Of a stretch of 64,000 nt of DNA, positions 51,981-60,022 are shown piece after piece. The notes under the pieces are model-generated. The model was not told the DNA's origin and did not search any database. It saw nothing but the letters and a program-made list of their open reading frames with translations. The position numbers and the translations under genes are program-made. Position 1 is the stretch's first letter, and every line of letters starts with the position of its first letter. This DNA is from an uncultured Bacteroidia bacterium (GTDB taxonomy: Bacteria > Bacteroidota > Bacteroidia > Bacteroidales > UBA932): assembly GCA_902788095.1 (NCBI GenBank), contig CADAIT010000003.1, positions 1 to 64,000 of the forward strand, given 5' to 3'.

Positions 51981-51988
51981 CAAAGGTA
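51981..51988 (-). promoter_or_regulatory. -7 box (TACCTTTG) abutting the HD-gene ATG
   Basis: TACCTTTG on the minus strand ends 4 bp before the ATG at 51976: leaderless arrangement. Confidence 0.55.
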
Positions 51989-52060
51989 CGCAAAATTTGA
52001 TTATATCCGCGGCACCCCTGCAAATTGTCTCGAAAAGTTACGCGATTTTCAGAAAACATG

Positions 52061-52068
52061 TATATTTG
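52061..52068 (+). promoter_or_regulatory. -7 box (TATATTTG) of the phosphatase gene
   Basis: Exact consensus match, 27 bp before the ATG at 52096. Confidence 0.55.
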
Positions 52069-52095
52069 TAGTTCAGTAACAAAATCTGAGAGAAA

Positions 52096-52989
52096 ATGAA
52101 ACCGATTTTTACTCTTCTGATTCCAATCCTGATGTTGTCAGCCTGTAACTCAGCCTCAATAAACGGGGACCAAACACTGGACAGGACCCTTGCGTTCGAA
52201 GGCATCCCGAATGCCCGCGAGCTCGGTGGCCTTGTCATGCAGGACGGCCGCCGTATCCGGACCGGGAAACTGGTCCGTTCCGGAGAGCTTTCCAAAGCCA
52301 CCGACAAGGATGTCACCCAGCTTAAAAAAGAATTCAAGCTTACCGATGTCTTCGACTTCCGCTTTGACAAAGAGCGGGAAAAAGCCATGGACCGGGAAAT
52401 AGACGGCGTCCGGAACACCTGGCTCTCCACCCTGCCCCAGGCATTTGTGAGTTCTTTTTCTTCCGGCCGTGCCGACAGCACTACGGTACAGTCGGCCAAC
52501 CTCATGGATGCGCTTGCAAAATACGCATTCTCTCCGCAGGCACAGGAGATGGCAAGCAAGCTGTATCCGGCCATTGTCATGGACGCCACCTCACAACAGC
52601 GTTACGGGACCTTCCTCCGGGGGGTATTGAACGCCAAAGGCGGTGCGCTCTGGCATTGTTCCCAAGGCAAGGACCGTTGTGGCTGGGGCTCCGCCTTCGT
52701 GCTGGCCGCACTGGGCGCCAGCCGGGAAACCATCGTTGAGGACTTTGCCCTGTCCAACGTCTCGTACGCGCCGCTGGTGGAAGCCATGTCGGCCAAAATT
52801 ACGGAAAACGGCGGCGGAGAGGCGGAACTGGGCTTTATCCGCTCCATGGTGGGCGTGAACGTGGAAAACTTCGAACACACGCTGGACCTGATTGACGCCC
52901 AATACGGCTCTCTGCAGGCATACCTCGAGAAGGCCCTGGGCTTCACCGCGAAAGAACAGGAACAGCTGAAGAAGAAGTACTTGAAATAA
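52096..52989 (+). CDS. Tyrosine-protein phosphatase-like lipoprotein
   Basis: 297 residues. Lipobox in ILMLSACNS. The N-terminal NARELGGLVMQDGRRIRTGKLVRSGEL pattern (shown here in part) and the P-loop WHCSQGKDRCGWGS (Cys near residue 187, C-x5-R) place it in the bacterial PTP family (PF13350 type) that includes secreted phosphatases. It may remove phosphate from protein Tyr/Ser or from lipids in the periplasm. The C-terminal helix is long and Lys-rich. Confidence 0.85.
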   Translation: MKPIFTLLIPILMLSACNSASINGDQTLDRTLAFEGIPNARELGGLVMQDGRRIRTGKLVRSGELSKATDKDVTQLKKEFKLTDVFDFRFDKEREKAMDREIDGVRNTWLSTLPQAFVSSFSSGRADSTTVQSANLMDALAKYAFSPQAQEMASKLYPAIVMDATSQQRYGTFLRGVLNAKGGALWHCSQGKDRCGWGSAFVLAALGASRETIVEDFALSNVSYAPLVEAMSAKITENGGGEAELGFIRSMVGVNVENFEHTLDLIDAQYGSLQAYLEKALGFTAKEQEQLKKKYLK

Positions 52990-52998
52990 TATCCGCCC

Positions 52999-54465
52999 CT
53001 AAACATCAACCTCGGCCGCCGGGCCGGGGTTCTTTTTTTGTACGATTTTCCAGCCTATCACGCCTATCACGAAGGAAGTGAGGGGCGACAGGATGTTGAA
53101 CAGGCAGAAGGGCGCATACGCAAGCGTAGGGACAGACAGGATGGTGGATTGCGTCATGCCGCAGCTGGACCAGGGATAAAGCGGAGAGGTCACGGTTGCG
53201 GAATCCTCCACGCTGCGGCTCAGCAGGCGCGGCTCGTAACCGTTCCGGATGTAGGTGTCGCGGTAAATGTTGGAAGTGAGGATAATCGCCAGGTATTGGT
53301 CCGATACGATGCCGTTCAGCGCCGTGCCGGTAATCACCGTCGCTCCCACCATGCCGCCCCTTGTGCGCGTCAACGGCTGCAGGACGCGGGACAGGTCCCC
53401 AATCATGCCGCTCCCCTGCATGGAGGCGCCGAAACACATGGCGCACACAATCAGGAACACGGTATTGAGCATGCCCAGCATACCGCGTGAGCTTACCAGC
53501 TGGTTCACCTCCGCCACGCCCGTCTCCAGCGAAACGGAATTATAAATCATCTCCACCAGGCCGGCAAAAAACACCTTCACGGGAGCACCTTCGGTAACAC
53601 CCGCGCCGATTTCCCTGACAATGTCCGGCTGAAAAATGAGCGCCGCAGCCCCCGCTATCAGGGTGGACAGCGCCAGCACCATCAACGCCGGTTTCCGCAT
53701 CCAGATGAGCGCAACCGTAATGGCAGGAACCACCATGAGCCAGGGAGAAATGTTGAACCGGGCGGCCAGCGTGCTTGTATATACCTCCATCTGTTCCGCC
53801 GACCCGCTGCCATGGACCAGCCCCAGCACCGTAAAGACAAGAAGCGTTATTACAAACGAGGGAAACGTGGTCAGGTACATGTAGCGGATATGGTCAAAAA
53901 GCTTCACCCGGTTCAGGGACGACGCCAGCACGGTGGTGTCCGAGAGCGGAGAAATCTTGTCGCCGAAATAAGCGCCGGAAATGATGGCGCCCGCCGTCAT
54001 GGCATCGGAAAAGCCCTCGGCCCGGCCGATGCCCAGCAGCGCCACGCCCACCGTGGCAATGGTGGTCCAGGAGGAGCCCGTCATCAGGGAAACCACGGCG
54101 CACAGGATGCAGGTGGTAAGCAGAAAAACCTTGGGGCTGATGATGTGCAGGCCATAATAGATGAATGCCGGCACAACCCCGCTCATGGTCCAGGTCCCCG
54201 AAATGGCCCCGATCAAAAAGAGGATGAGGATGGCGGATGCCACATCGCCCACATTTTTGGAAATGGCCTTCTCAAAGTGCTCCCAGGGCGTTTTGTACAG
54301 CCACATGGACAGGCCGATACAGACGCCGGACGCCACCAGAAGCGCCACTTGCGACGCACCCAGGATGGAATCTGAGCCGAATATGGAAATATTCAGGATT
54401 AGCAGGACGATTAGCACCACCAGGGGGACCAGTGCAATCCATGTCCGTTTTGCGTCCGTCACCAT
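52999..54465 (-). CDS. nhaC: NhaC-type sodium/proton antiporter
   Basis: 488 residues with about 12 hydrophobic segments. Signatures: VVSLMTGSSWTTIATVGVAL and SGAYFGDKISPLSDTTVLAS, which are diagnostic of NhaC, plus TGTALNGIVSDQYLAIIL. It exchanges sodium for protons across the inner membrane. The end of the gene lies inside the + strand terminator of the phosphatase gene. Confidence 0.92.
   Translation of the reverse strand: MVTDAKRTWIALVPLVVLIVLLILNISIFGSDSILGASQVALLVASGVCIGLSMWLYKTPWEHFEKAISKNVGDVASAILILFLIGAISGTWTMSGVVPAFIYYGLHIISPKVFLLTTCILCAVVSLMTGSSWTTIATVGVALLGIGRAEGFSDAMTAGAIISGAYFGDKISPLSDTTVLASSLNRVKLFDHIRYMYLTTFPSFVITLLVFTVLGLVHGSGSAEQMEVYTSTLAARFNISPWLMVVPAITVALIWMRKPALMVLALSTLIAGAAALIFQPDIVREIGAGVTEGAPVKVFFAGLVEMIYNSVSLETGVAEVNQLVSSRGMLGMLNTVFLIVCAMCFGASMQGSGMIGDLSRVLQPLTRTRGGMVGATVITGTALNGIVSDQYLAIILTSNIYRDTYIRNGYEPRLLSRSVEDSATVTSPLYPWSSCGMTQSTILSVPTLAYAPFCLFNILSPLTSFVIGVIGWKIVQKKNPGPAAEVDV
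53010..53039 (+). terminator. Terminator of the phosphatase gene, overlapping the nhaC end
   Basis: CCTCGGCC pairs with GGCCGGGG around a short loop and is followed by TTCTTTTTTT: a good intrinsic terminator on the + strand, placed within the last codons of the convergent nhaC gene. Confidence 0.75.
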
Positions 54466-54470
54466 GGGAG

Positions 54471-54478
54471 CAAAGTTA
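54471..54478 (-). promoter_or_regulatory. -7 box (TAACTTTG) abutting the nhaC ATG
   Basis: TAACTTTG on the minus strand ends 5 bp before the ATG at 54465: leaderless arrangement. Confidence 0.55.
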
Positions 54479-54508
54479 TCTTTTTTTTCCGAATCGGCAA
54501 AAAAAACG

Positions 54509-54576
54509 TAACTTTGCGCGTCCTCGGAAGGAGACGCCGGATATTGCTGCAGCCCTCGGCAAGGACTACATGGAGT
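54509..54576 (+). promoter_or_regulatory. Promoter and structured leader of the SMR gene
   Basis: TAACTTTG at 54509-54516 is the -7 box. The ~55-base leader that follows has two hairpins: GCGTC...GACGC around a GGAA loop (54518-54537) and CCT...AGG around CGGCA (about 54553-54563). A ligand-sensing leader such as a guanidine riboswitch would fit an SMR gene, but I do not recognise any known class. Confidence 0.4.
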
Positions 54577-54897
54577 ATGAACTGGATTATTCTGATTGTT
54601 GCCGGACTGTGCGAGTGTGGCTTTACATTCTGCCTTGGCAAAGCCAAAATGGCCGCCGGGCTGGAGGCGGCGGGCTGGTATGCCGGTTTCGTGGTCATTT
54701 CCGCCCTGAGCATGATTCTGCTTGCCAAAGCCACCAAAACCATTCCCATCGGCACGGCCTACCCCGTATGGACGGGCATCGGCGCCATTGGAACGGTGCT
54801 TATCGGCATTCTCGTATTCAAGGAGCCGGTTACCTTCTGGCGCCTGTTCTTTATCTTCACGCTGATTGCGTCCGTCGTCGGGCTGAAGATGGTTTAG
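54577..54897 (+). CDS. SMR-family efflux pump (Gdx/SugE-like)
   Basis: 106 residues from the ATG at 54577 (MNWIILIVAGLCECGFTFCL), the normal SMR start with the essential Glu at residue 13. Four helices; KTIPIGTAYPVWTGIGAIGT and LVFKEPVTFWRL match the SugE/Gdx branch (guanidinium exporters) better than EmrE. It works as an antiparallel dimer in the inner membrane. Confidence 0.85.
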   Translation: MNWIILIVAGLCECGFTFCLGKAKMAAGLEAAGWYAGFVVISALSMILLAKATKTIPIGTAYPVWTGIGAIGTVLIGILVFKEPVTFWRLFFIFTLIASVVGLKMV

Positions 54898-54899
54898 GG

Positions 54900-55481
54900 C
54901 TATTTTTTTCTGACGAAATCACGAACCTTCTTTATCAGGAAGTGTCCGAATGAGAAGCCGGCGTGTGTGGTACGGTTTCCTATCTCCTGCAGACCCTGGT
55001 TGAGCAGGTTTTTGGGCGTATATAAGGTCTTGATCTGCTCCACATCCTCAAAGAGTCCTTCTTCCGCCGCGTCAACCTGGAGTTGATTCAGCTGCAGGGC
55101 GGCATCCACCCCTTCCAGCGTATTTTCCTTCAGGGGCTGGCTCGGGTCCAAAACGCCGCGGAAAGCACCCACAAAGGTGTTTCTGAACAATTTGCCGCGC
55201 AGCAGAATGCAGGCGACCAGCGCCAGCAGCAGCACGCCGGACACGATGAACGCCGCAATCACATAACTGCCCATCAGTTCTCCCAGCCACATGACCAGGG
55301 CGAAGGACAGGGCCAGCACGAAAACACTGCCCAGAATGAAAATCAGCAACAATGAAGCGACGGTGGAAAAGCCTTGCGAAAGGCCTTTGATGGAGCGGAG
55401 CTTCACGGAATCCAGCTGTACTTCCACATATCTTTTCCCATCCTGAACAAGCTGGTTTACCGGTTCACGGAAATTATTCAT
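54900..55481 (-). CDS. Phage-holin-superfamily-like membrane protein
   Basis: 193 residues from the ATG at 55481 (MNNFREPVNQLVQDGKRYVE); a longer start at 55565 would cross both divergent promoters. An amphipathic N-terminal helix, two transmembrane helices (LLLIFILGSVFVLALSFALV; IAAFIVSGVLLLALVACILL) and a soluble C-terminal half (TLEGVDAALQLNQLQVD). The layout resembles the PF07332-type 'holin superfamily III/YqjE' proteins of Bacteroidota. Role unknown. Confidence 0.65.
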   Translation of the reverse strand: MNNFREPVNQLVQDGKRYVEVQLDSVKLRSIKGLSQGFSTVASLLLIFILGSVFVLALSFALVMWLGELMGSYVIAAFIVSGVLLLALVACILLRGKLFRNTFVGAFRGVLDPSQPLKENTLEGVDAALQLNQLQVDAAEEGLFEDVEQIKTLYTPKNLLNQGLQEIGNRTTHAGFSFGHFLIKKVRDFVRKK

Positions 55482-55504
55482 GACACATAATCTATTACTA
55501 ATCT

Positions 55505-55536
55505 TTTGCAAATATAACGAAAAAGACGTAAATTTG
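55505..55536 (+). promoter_or_regulatory. Promoter of the hypB operon
   Basis: TTTG (55505-55508) and TAAATTTG (55529-55536) with 20-bp spacing, 37 bp before the hypB ATG. It overlaps the divergent minus-strand -7 box at 55509-55516. Confidence 0.7.
55509..55516 (-). promoter_or_regulatory. -7 box (TATATTTG) of the membrane-protein gene
   Basis: TATATTTG on the minus strand, 27 bp before the ATG at 55481, inside the spacer of the hypB promoter, so the two promoters compete for the same DNA face. Confidence 0.5.
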
Positions 55537-55573
55537 TATAGTAAAACTGAAACTGATAACCACAATCGTCCCT

Positions 55574-56248
55574 ATGGACCCCGTCAAAATAATCGAAATC
55601 AAAAAAAGCGTTTTTGCCAATAATGACACGGACGCGGAAAATCTTCGTAAAGAGCTTAAAACCAAAGGGGTATTCCTCCTGAACCTGATGTCTTCCCCCG
55701 GCAGCGGCAAAACCACGACGCTCATCCGGACCATCGGCCTGCTCAAAGACAGGCTCCGCATGGCCGTGATGGAGGCGGACATCGATTCGGACGTGGATGC
55801 CATCAAAATCAAGGAGGCCACCGGCATCGAGTCCATTCAGCTACATACCGGCGGCATGTGCCACCTGGATGCGGAAATGACCCGCCAGGGCCTGGACAAC
55901 GTGTCCATGGACCGCCTGGACCTGGTCATCCTGGAAAATGTGGGCAACCTGGTTTGCCCGGCGGAGTTCGACACCGGCGCCGTGGCCAACGCCATGATTC
56001 TCTCCGTCCCGGAAGGCACGGACAAACCCCTCAAATACCCCCTGATGTTCTCCATCTGCGACGTTGTGATTATCAACAAGATGGACGTACTCCCCTATTT
56101 CGACTTCGACCTGGAGAAATGCACGGAGTACATCCACATGCGCAACCCCAAGGCCCGCGTAATACCCATCTGCGCCAAAACCGGCGAGGGCGTGGACGCC
56201 TTTGCCGACTGGCTCCTGGAAAAGGTGCAGGACTGGAAACAACAATAA
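55574..56248 (+). CDS. hypB: Hydrogenase/urease nickel incorporation GTPase HypB
   Basis: 224 residues. G-domain: LMSSPGSGKTTTLIRTIG (Walker A, ~residue 38), MEADIDSDVDA, LHTGGMCHLDAEMT (Cys-His metal site of the switch region) and IINKMDVLPYFDFDL (NKxD). It lacks a His-rich N-terminal nickel store. It loads nickel with HypA, whose gene is two places downstream. The Fe-S flavoprotein gene follows by 11 bp. Confidence 0.93.
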   Translation: MDPVKIIEIKKSVFANNDTDAENLRKELKTKGVFLLNLMSSPGSGKTTTLIRTIGLLKDRLRMAVMEADIDSDVDAIKIKEATGIESIQLHTGGMCHLDAEMTRQGLDNVSMDRLDLVILENVGNLVCPAEFDTGAVANAMILSVPEGTDKPLKYPLMFSICDVVIINKMDVLPYFDFDLEKCTEYIHMRNPKARVIPICAKTGEGVDAFADWLLEKVQDWKQQ

Positions 56249-56259
56249 AAGAACGATAT

Positions 56260-59088
56260 ATGCCCGAGATGTCAAAAGAATTTGTCCCCAAGCATTTTGG
56301 CGACAAAAACCCCAATCCCAAGCTCATCAAGCTGGTCCGTCACGTCACAGACCGCATTCCCGGCAAAATCAAGATGACAACTGAAGCCCCGGAGTACTGG
56401 GGCCTGGCCTGCATCTTCGAGGACGAGATGGACGCCATCACCCGCGAAGCCTCGCTGGACCTGCTCCTGGACATGCTTCCGGGCAACCCGTTCAGGGTGC
56501 GCAAGCACTGGACACGTGACCAGCTGCACCAGATGAACGCCAAGAAGCATTACGCATCGTCGGAAGCGGATTTCGACGCCCTGCTGGACAAACTGGCGTA
56601 TTTCGGCATGCTGGAATATGACTATGGGGACCATTACACCAACGGACAGGGTCCCGACAAAGGCACTACTTTCGAGCGCAAGGACCGCATCTACTGGGTG
56701 CCGATGTTCGTCCCCGGCAGCGCGGAATACACCAATATGAACGTGGAGCTCATGGACAGGCATCCGGAGCTGGCCATGTTCTTCGAGCGCATGACCTTCC
56801 TCCCGCTGGAAAAAATCACGCCGATGGTGCCCATGGGCGGCTCCGGTATCGGCATGCACGTGATTCCGGTGGAAAAGGCCATCTCCATGGAGAACCAGTC
56901 CATTGACATTGAGCATATCTCCTACTGGCTCAAGAAGTACGAGGGACATCTGGGCGTGGGTATCTGCAGCTGCCGATACGGCCGGAAAAAGCTGGACGAG
57001 GGCTGCGCGGACGACTACCGCGACTGGTGCATCGGCGTGGGCGACATGGCGGACTACCTCCGGGAAACCGGCCGCGGACACGACATTACCTACGATGAAG
57101 CCATGGCCATCCTCAAGAAGGCCGAAGACCACGGTTTCGTGCACCAGGTCACCAACATTGACGGCGAAGGGAAAATTTTCGCCATCTGTAACTGCAATGT
57201 CAAGATTTGCAATGCCTTACGCACCTCCCAGCTGTTCAATACGCCCAACATGAGCCGTAGCGCCTATGTGGCGGAGGTCCAGACGGAGAATTGCGTGGCC
57301 TGCGGCCGCTGCGTGGAGTACTGCCCCGCCGGAGCGGTGAAACTGGGCCAGAAACTCTGCACCCACAGCGGCCCTGTCCAGTATCCCAAGCACGAGCTCC
57401 CGGATGCCAAGGCCTGGGGGCCGCACAAATGGACGGAAGACTATCGGGACAAGAACCGCATCAACTGCTATGAGACCGGCACGTCGCCCTGCAAGACCGC
57501 CTGTCCGGCCCATATCGCCGTCCAAGGCTATCTGAAGAAGGCCGCCGAAGGCAAATACACGGAGGCGCTGGAGCTCATCAAGCGCGAGAATCCGTTCCCG
57601 GCCGTCTGCGGACGCATCTGCAACCGGCGCTGCGAAGACGCCTGCACGCGGGGCACCATCGACCGGGCCGTCGCCATCGACGCCGTCAAGAAATTCATTG
57701 CCGAAAAGGACCTGCACGCGGAAACGCGCTTTGTGCCGGAGGTGAACATCTGCTCCAATGTCCAGGACCGCTGGGAGGAGAAGATTGCCATCATCGGCGG
57801 CGGACCTGCAGGCCTTTCCTGCGCGTACTACCTGGCTACCCAGGGCTACAAACCCACGGTCTTCGAGAAAAACGAAGAGCCCGGCGGCATGCTCCGCTAC
57901 GGCATCCCTTCCTATAAGCTGGAAAAAGACGTCATCAAGGCCGAAATTGACATCATGAAGGAGATTGGCGTGGAAATCCGCACTGGCGTGGAGGTGGGCA
58001 AGGACATTACCATCGCCCAGCTGCGCGAAGAAGGGTACAAGGGTTTCTACGTGGCCATCGGCTGCCAGGGCGGCCGCCTGCCCGGCGTTCCCGGGGAAAC
58101 GCTGCCCGGCACCACCACCGCCATCGACTTCCTGCACAAGGCCAATTGCGGCGATGTCGCCGTTTCCGGCAAGGTCGTGGTGGTCGGCGGCGGCAACGTG
58201 GCCATCGACGCGGCCCGTGTCGCCATGCGCAGCGGCGCCTCCGAGGTAACCATGCTTTCCCTTGAGACTGAGGATATTATGCCGGCATCCCTGGAGGAGC
58301 GCACGGAAGCCCGCGAGGACGGCGTGGTGCTCAATCCCGGCTGGGGGCCCAAGGAAGTGCTGGGCACGGACAAGGTGAGCGGCATCGTCTTCAAGAAGTG
58401 CACCTCCGTATTTAACGCAGAACACAAGTTCGCTCCGGAATATGATGAAAATGAGCTTATCACCCTGGATGCCGACCTGGTTATCTTCGCCATCGGCCAG
58501 ACCGTTATCTTGAAGGACCTCTTCAAGGACACCAAGGTGGAATTCTTCCGCGGCGTCTATCCGGTGGCGGACAAACTCACCTATCAGACAGCGGAACCGG
58601 ACATCTTCGTGGGCGGCGACGTCTTCACTGGGCCTAAGTTCGCCATCGACGCCATTGCCGCCGGCAAGGAGGCTGCCGAGTCCCTGCACCGCTTTGTGCA
58701 GCATGGGCACATGACCATCGGCCGGAACCGCCGGGACTTCATCGAGCTGAACAAGCAGGACATCGTGGTGGAAAGCTATGACAACGGCTCCCGCCAGGAC
58801 CCCGGCGTGGTGCCCGTGAAGAGCAAGTTTGCCGAATACCACGGTACGCTCACCGAGGAGCAGGTCCGCAAGGAGACGGCCCGCTGCCTGAAGTGCGGCG
58901 CTTCCGTCGTGGACGAGAACAAGTGCATCGGCTGCGGCATCTGCACCACCAAGTGCGCCTTCGACGCCATCCACCTGCACCGCGTGCACCCGGAAGCCAG
59001 CGTCATGCGCACCTCCGAGGACAAGTTCGGCGGCATCCTCCCGTACATGATTAAACGTACCGGCAAGATACTGTTCAGTAAGAAATAA
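56260..59088 (+). CDS. Fe-S FAD-dependent oxidoreductase (GltD-like with ferredoxin domains)
   Basis: 942 residues from the ATG at 56260. Residues 1-330 form an N-terminal part with Cys motifs (GVGICSCRYGRKKL; FAICNCNVKIC) of unknown family. ENCVACGRCVEYCPAGA (~342) is a 4Fe-4S site. CKTACPAHIAVQGYLKKAAE (~410) to CGRICNRRCEDAC is the GltD-type N-terminal Fe-S domain. IIGGGPAGLSCAYYLATQG (~513) binds FAD and VVGGGNVAIDAARVA (~643) binds NAD(P)H. The C-terminus has CIGCGICTTKCAF (~888). It probably passes electrons between NAD(P)H and a low-potential partner. Lying between hypB and hypA, it may work with a nickel enzyme encoded elsewhere. Confidence 0.85.
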   Translation: MPEMSKEFVPKHFGDKNPNPKLIKLVRHVTDRIPGKIKMTTEAPEYWGLACIFEDEMDAITREASLDLLLDMLPGNPFRVRKHWTRDQLHQMNAKKHYASSEADFDALLDKLAYFGMLEYDYGDHYTNGQGPDKGTTFERKDRIYWVPMFVPGSAEYTNMNVELMDRHPELAMFFERMTFLPLEKITPMVPMGGSGIGMHVIPVEKAISMENQSIDIEHISYWLKKYEGHLGVGICSCRYGRKKLDEGCADDYRDWCIGVGDMADYLRETGRGHDITYDEAMAILKKAEDHGFVHQVTNIDGEGKIFAICNCNVKICNALRTSQLFNTPNMSRSAYVAEVQTENCVACGRCVEYCPAGAVKLGQKLCTHSGPVQYPKHELPDAKAWGPHKWTEDYRDKNRINCYETGTSPCKTACPAHIAVQGYLKKAAEGKYTEALELIKRENPFPAVCGRICNRRCEDACTRGTIDRAVAIDAVKKFIAEKDLHAETRFVPEVNICSNVQDRWEEKIAIIGGGPAGLSCAYYLATQGYKPTVFEKNEEPGGMLRYGIPSYKLEKDVIKAEIDIMKEIGVEIRTGVEVGKDITIAQLREEGYKGFYVAIGCQGGRLPGVPGETLPGTTTAIDFLHKANCGDVAVSGKVVVVGGGNVAIDAARVAMRSGASEVTMLSLETEDIMPASLEERTEAREDGVVLNPGWGPKEVLGTDKVSGIVFKKCTSVFNAEHKFAPEYDENELITLDADLVIFAIGQTVILKDLFKDTKVEFFRGVYPVADKLTYQTAEPDIFVGGDVFTGPKFAIDAIAAGKEAAESLHRFVQHGHMTIGRNRRDFIELNKQDIVVESYDNGSRQDPGVVPVKSKFAEYHGTLTEEQVRKETARCLKCGASVVDENKCIGCGICTTKCAFDAIHLHRVHPEASVMRTSEDKFGGILPYMIKRTGKILFSKK

Positions 59089-59170
59089 TCCCATTCACGA
59101 AGCCATGGGCGGCTACGGTTTTTGTGACCTACACCTCTTCTGCCAAACAACAATAATAATGATACCGGAA

Positions 59171-59225
59171 CAGACAAAATATTTTCGCTCCCCCTTTTTT
59201 GGGGGGTAGAAAATATTTTAGTCTG
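59171..59225. repeat. 55-bp palindrome upstream of hypA
   Basis: CAGAC, AAAATATTTTC and CCCCC on the left pair with GGGGGG, GAAAATATTTT and GTCTG on the right, giving a stem of over 20 bp with a short T-rich loop. It ends 2 bp before GGAGG, the likely ribosome-binding site for hypA. It may stabilise or attenuate mRNA between the flavoprotein gene and hypA. Confidence 0.75.
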
Positions 59226-59240
59226 TGGAGGTAACAAGGT

Positions 59241-59591
59241 ATGCACGAATTAGGGATTGTTTTTTACATTATTCGGGACGTCAAGCAGGCGGCCCTGGAG
59301 CACGCTGTGAGCAAGGTTTCGGGCGTAGTGATGAACATCGGCGAGGTGTCCACCATCATTCCCGGCTACCTCAAGGACTGCTGGCGCTGGGCCGCGGACA
59401 AGGAAGAACTGCTGAAGGGTGCCGAACTGAAAATCAATACCATTCCTGCCGTCACGTACTGTGAAGACTGCCATGCCGAGTACGGCACGGTGGCACATGG
59501 GAAAATATGCCCGCACTGCGGAAGTGAACACACCTACCTGCTGCGGGGCAACGAAGTAGAAATCAAAGAAATAGAAGTACCTAACAATTAG
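59241..59591 (+). CDS. hypA: Nickel metallochaperone HypA
   Basis: 116 residues. MHELGIVFYI has the Met-His-Glu nickel-binding N-terminus; CEDCHAEYG and CPHCGSEH are the zinc-site Cys pairs. The start at 59241 is required for MHE and is preceded by GGAGG at 59228. It delivers nickel together with HypB. No hydrogenase structural gene or other hyp gene is in the window. Confidence 0.93.
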   Translation: MHELGIVFYIIRDVKQAALEHAVSKVSGVVMNIGEVSTIIPGYLKDCWRWAADKEELLKGAELKINTIPAVTYCEDCHAEYGTVAHGKICPHCGSEHTYLLRGNEVEIKEIEVPNN

Positions 59592-59595
59592 AATT

Positions 59596-59937
59596 ATGGC
59601 TTGTTTTATTGCTCCCCTGGTGGAAGCCGTTGCGGTAACCGCCATCCGTAAAAGCGGACTCAAAGGAAACTCCCCTTTCCTGCAGCATCTGCCGGACCTG
59701 GAAAAAATGCTCTGGGGCGGAACCCTCATGCTCATTGTGGACCATATCATCAATGGTGAACTCACCTGGGCCTTTCCCTTCTTCACGGCCCTGGGACAGA
59801 CGGGCGGCGCGGCCATCCTCTGGCGCGAAGTCCTCACCGTGGGCGTACCCATGGCCCTTGTGCTCACCGTCGCCTGGGCCGGCTGGACAGCCCTGAAAGG
59901 AAGGCAGATTCTTCGCTATGCTCAGAATGACAAATAG
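59596..59937 (+). CDS. Small membrane protein after hypA
   Basis: 113 residues, with hydrophobic segments around residues 5-15, 40-52 and 82-98 (LTVGVPMALVLTVAWAGWTA). Not recognised. It begins 4 bp after hypA and precedes the DUF5692-like gene. The last ~10 residues (ILRYAQNDK) are encoded by the left arm of a dispersed inverted repeat, so the natural C-terminus was probably replaced. Confidence 0.6.
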   Translation: MACFIAPLVEAVAVTAIRKSGLKGNSPFLQHLPDLEKMLWGGTLMLIVDHIINGELTWAFPFFTALGQTGGAAILWREVLTVGVPMALVLTVAWAGWTALKGRQILRYAQNDK

Positions 59938-59990
59938 CCTTCTGTCATTCTGCCTTCTGTCATTCTGAGGAGCGAAGCGACGAAGAATCT
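59906..59990. repeat. Dispersed inverted repeat (REP-like)
   Basis: AGATTCTTCGCTATGCTCAG (left arm start) pairs with the right arm ending CGACGAAGAATCT, with TGTCATTCTGAG repeated in the middle. I know this AGATTCTTCG/TGTCATTCTGAG repeat as a common short intergenic repeat in many genomes. Its left arm runs through the stop codon of the preceding gene. Confidence 0.75.
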
Positions 59991-60022
59991 ATAACCAACA
60001 AATATCTAAACCTTAATTTATT

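Noticed and set aside
55858..56259. N-terminal extension of the Fe-S flavoprotein overlapping hypB
   Set aside because: The added residues are an out-of-frame reading of hypB; the start at 56260 lies 11 bp after the hypB stop.
57217..59094. Long open frame on the minus strand (about 625 codons) opposite the Fe-S flavoprotein gene
   Set aside because: It is antisense to a gene with clear Fe-S, FAD and NAD(P)H motifs; high GC makes long antisense frames common, and the translation has no protein-like motifs.
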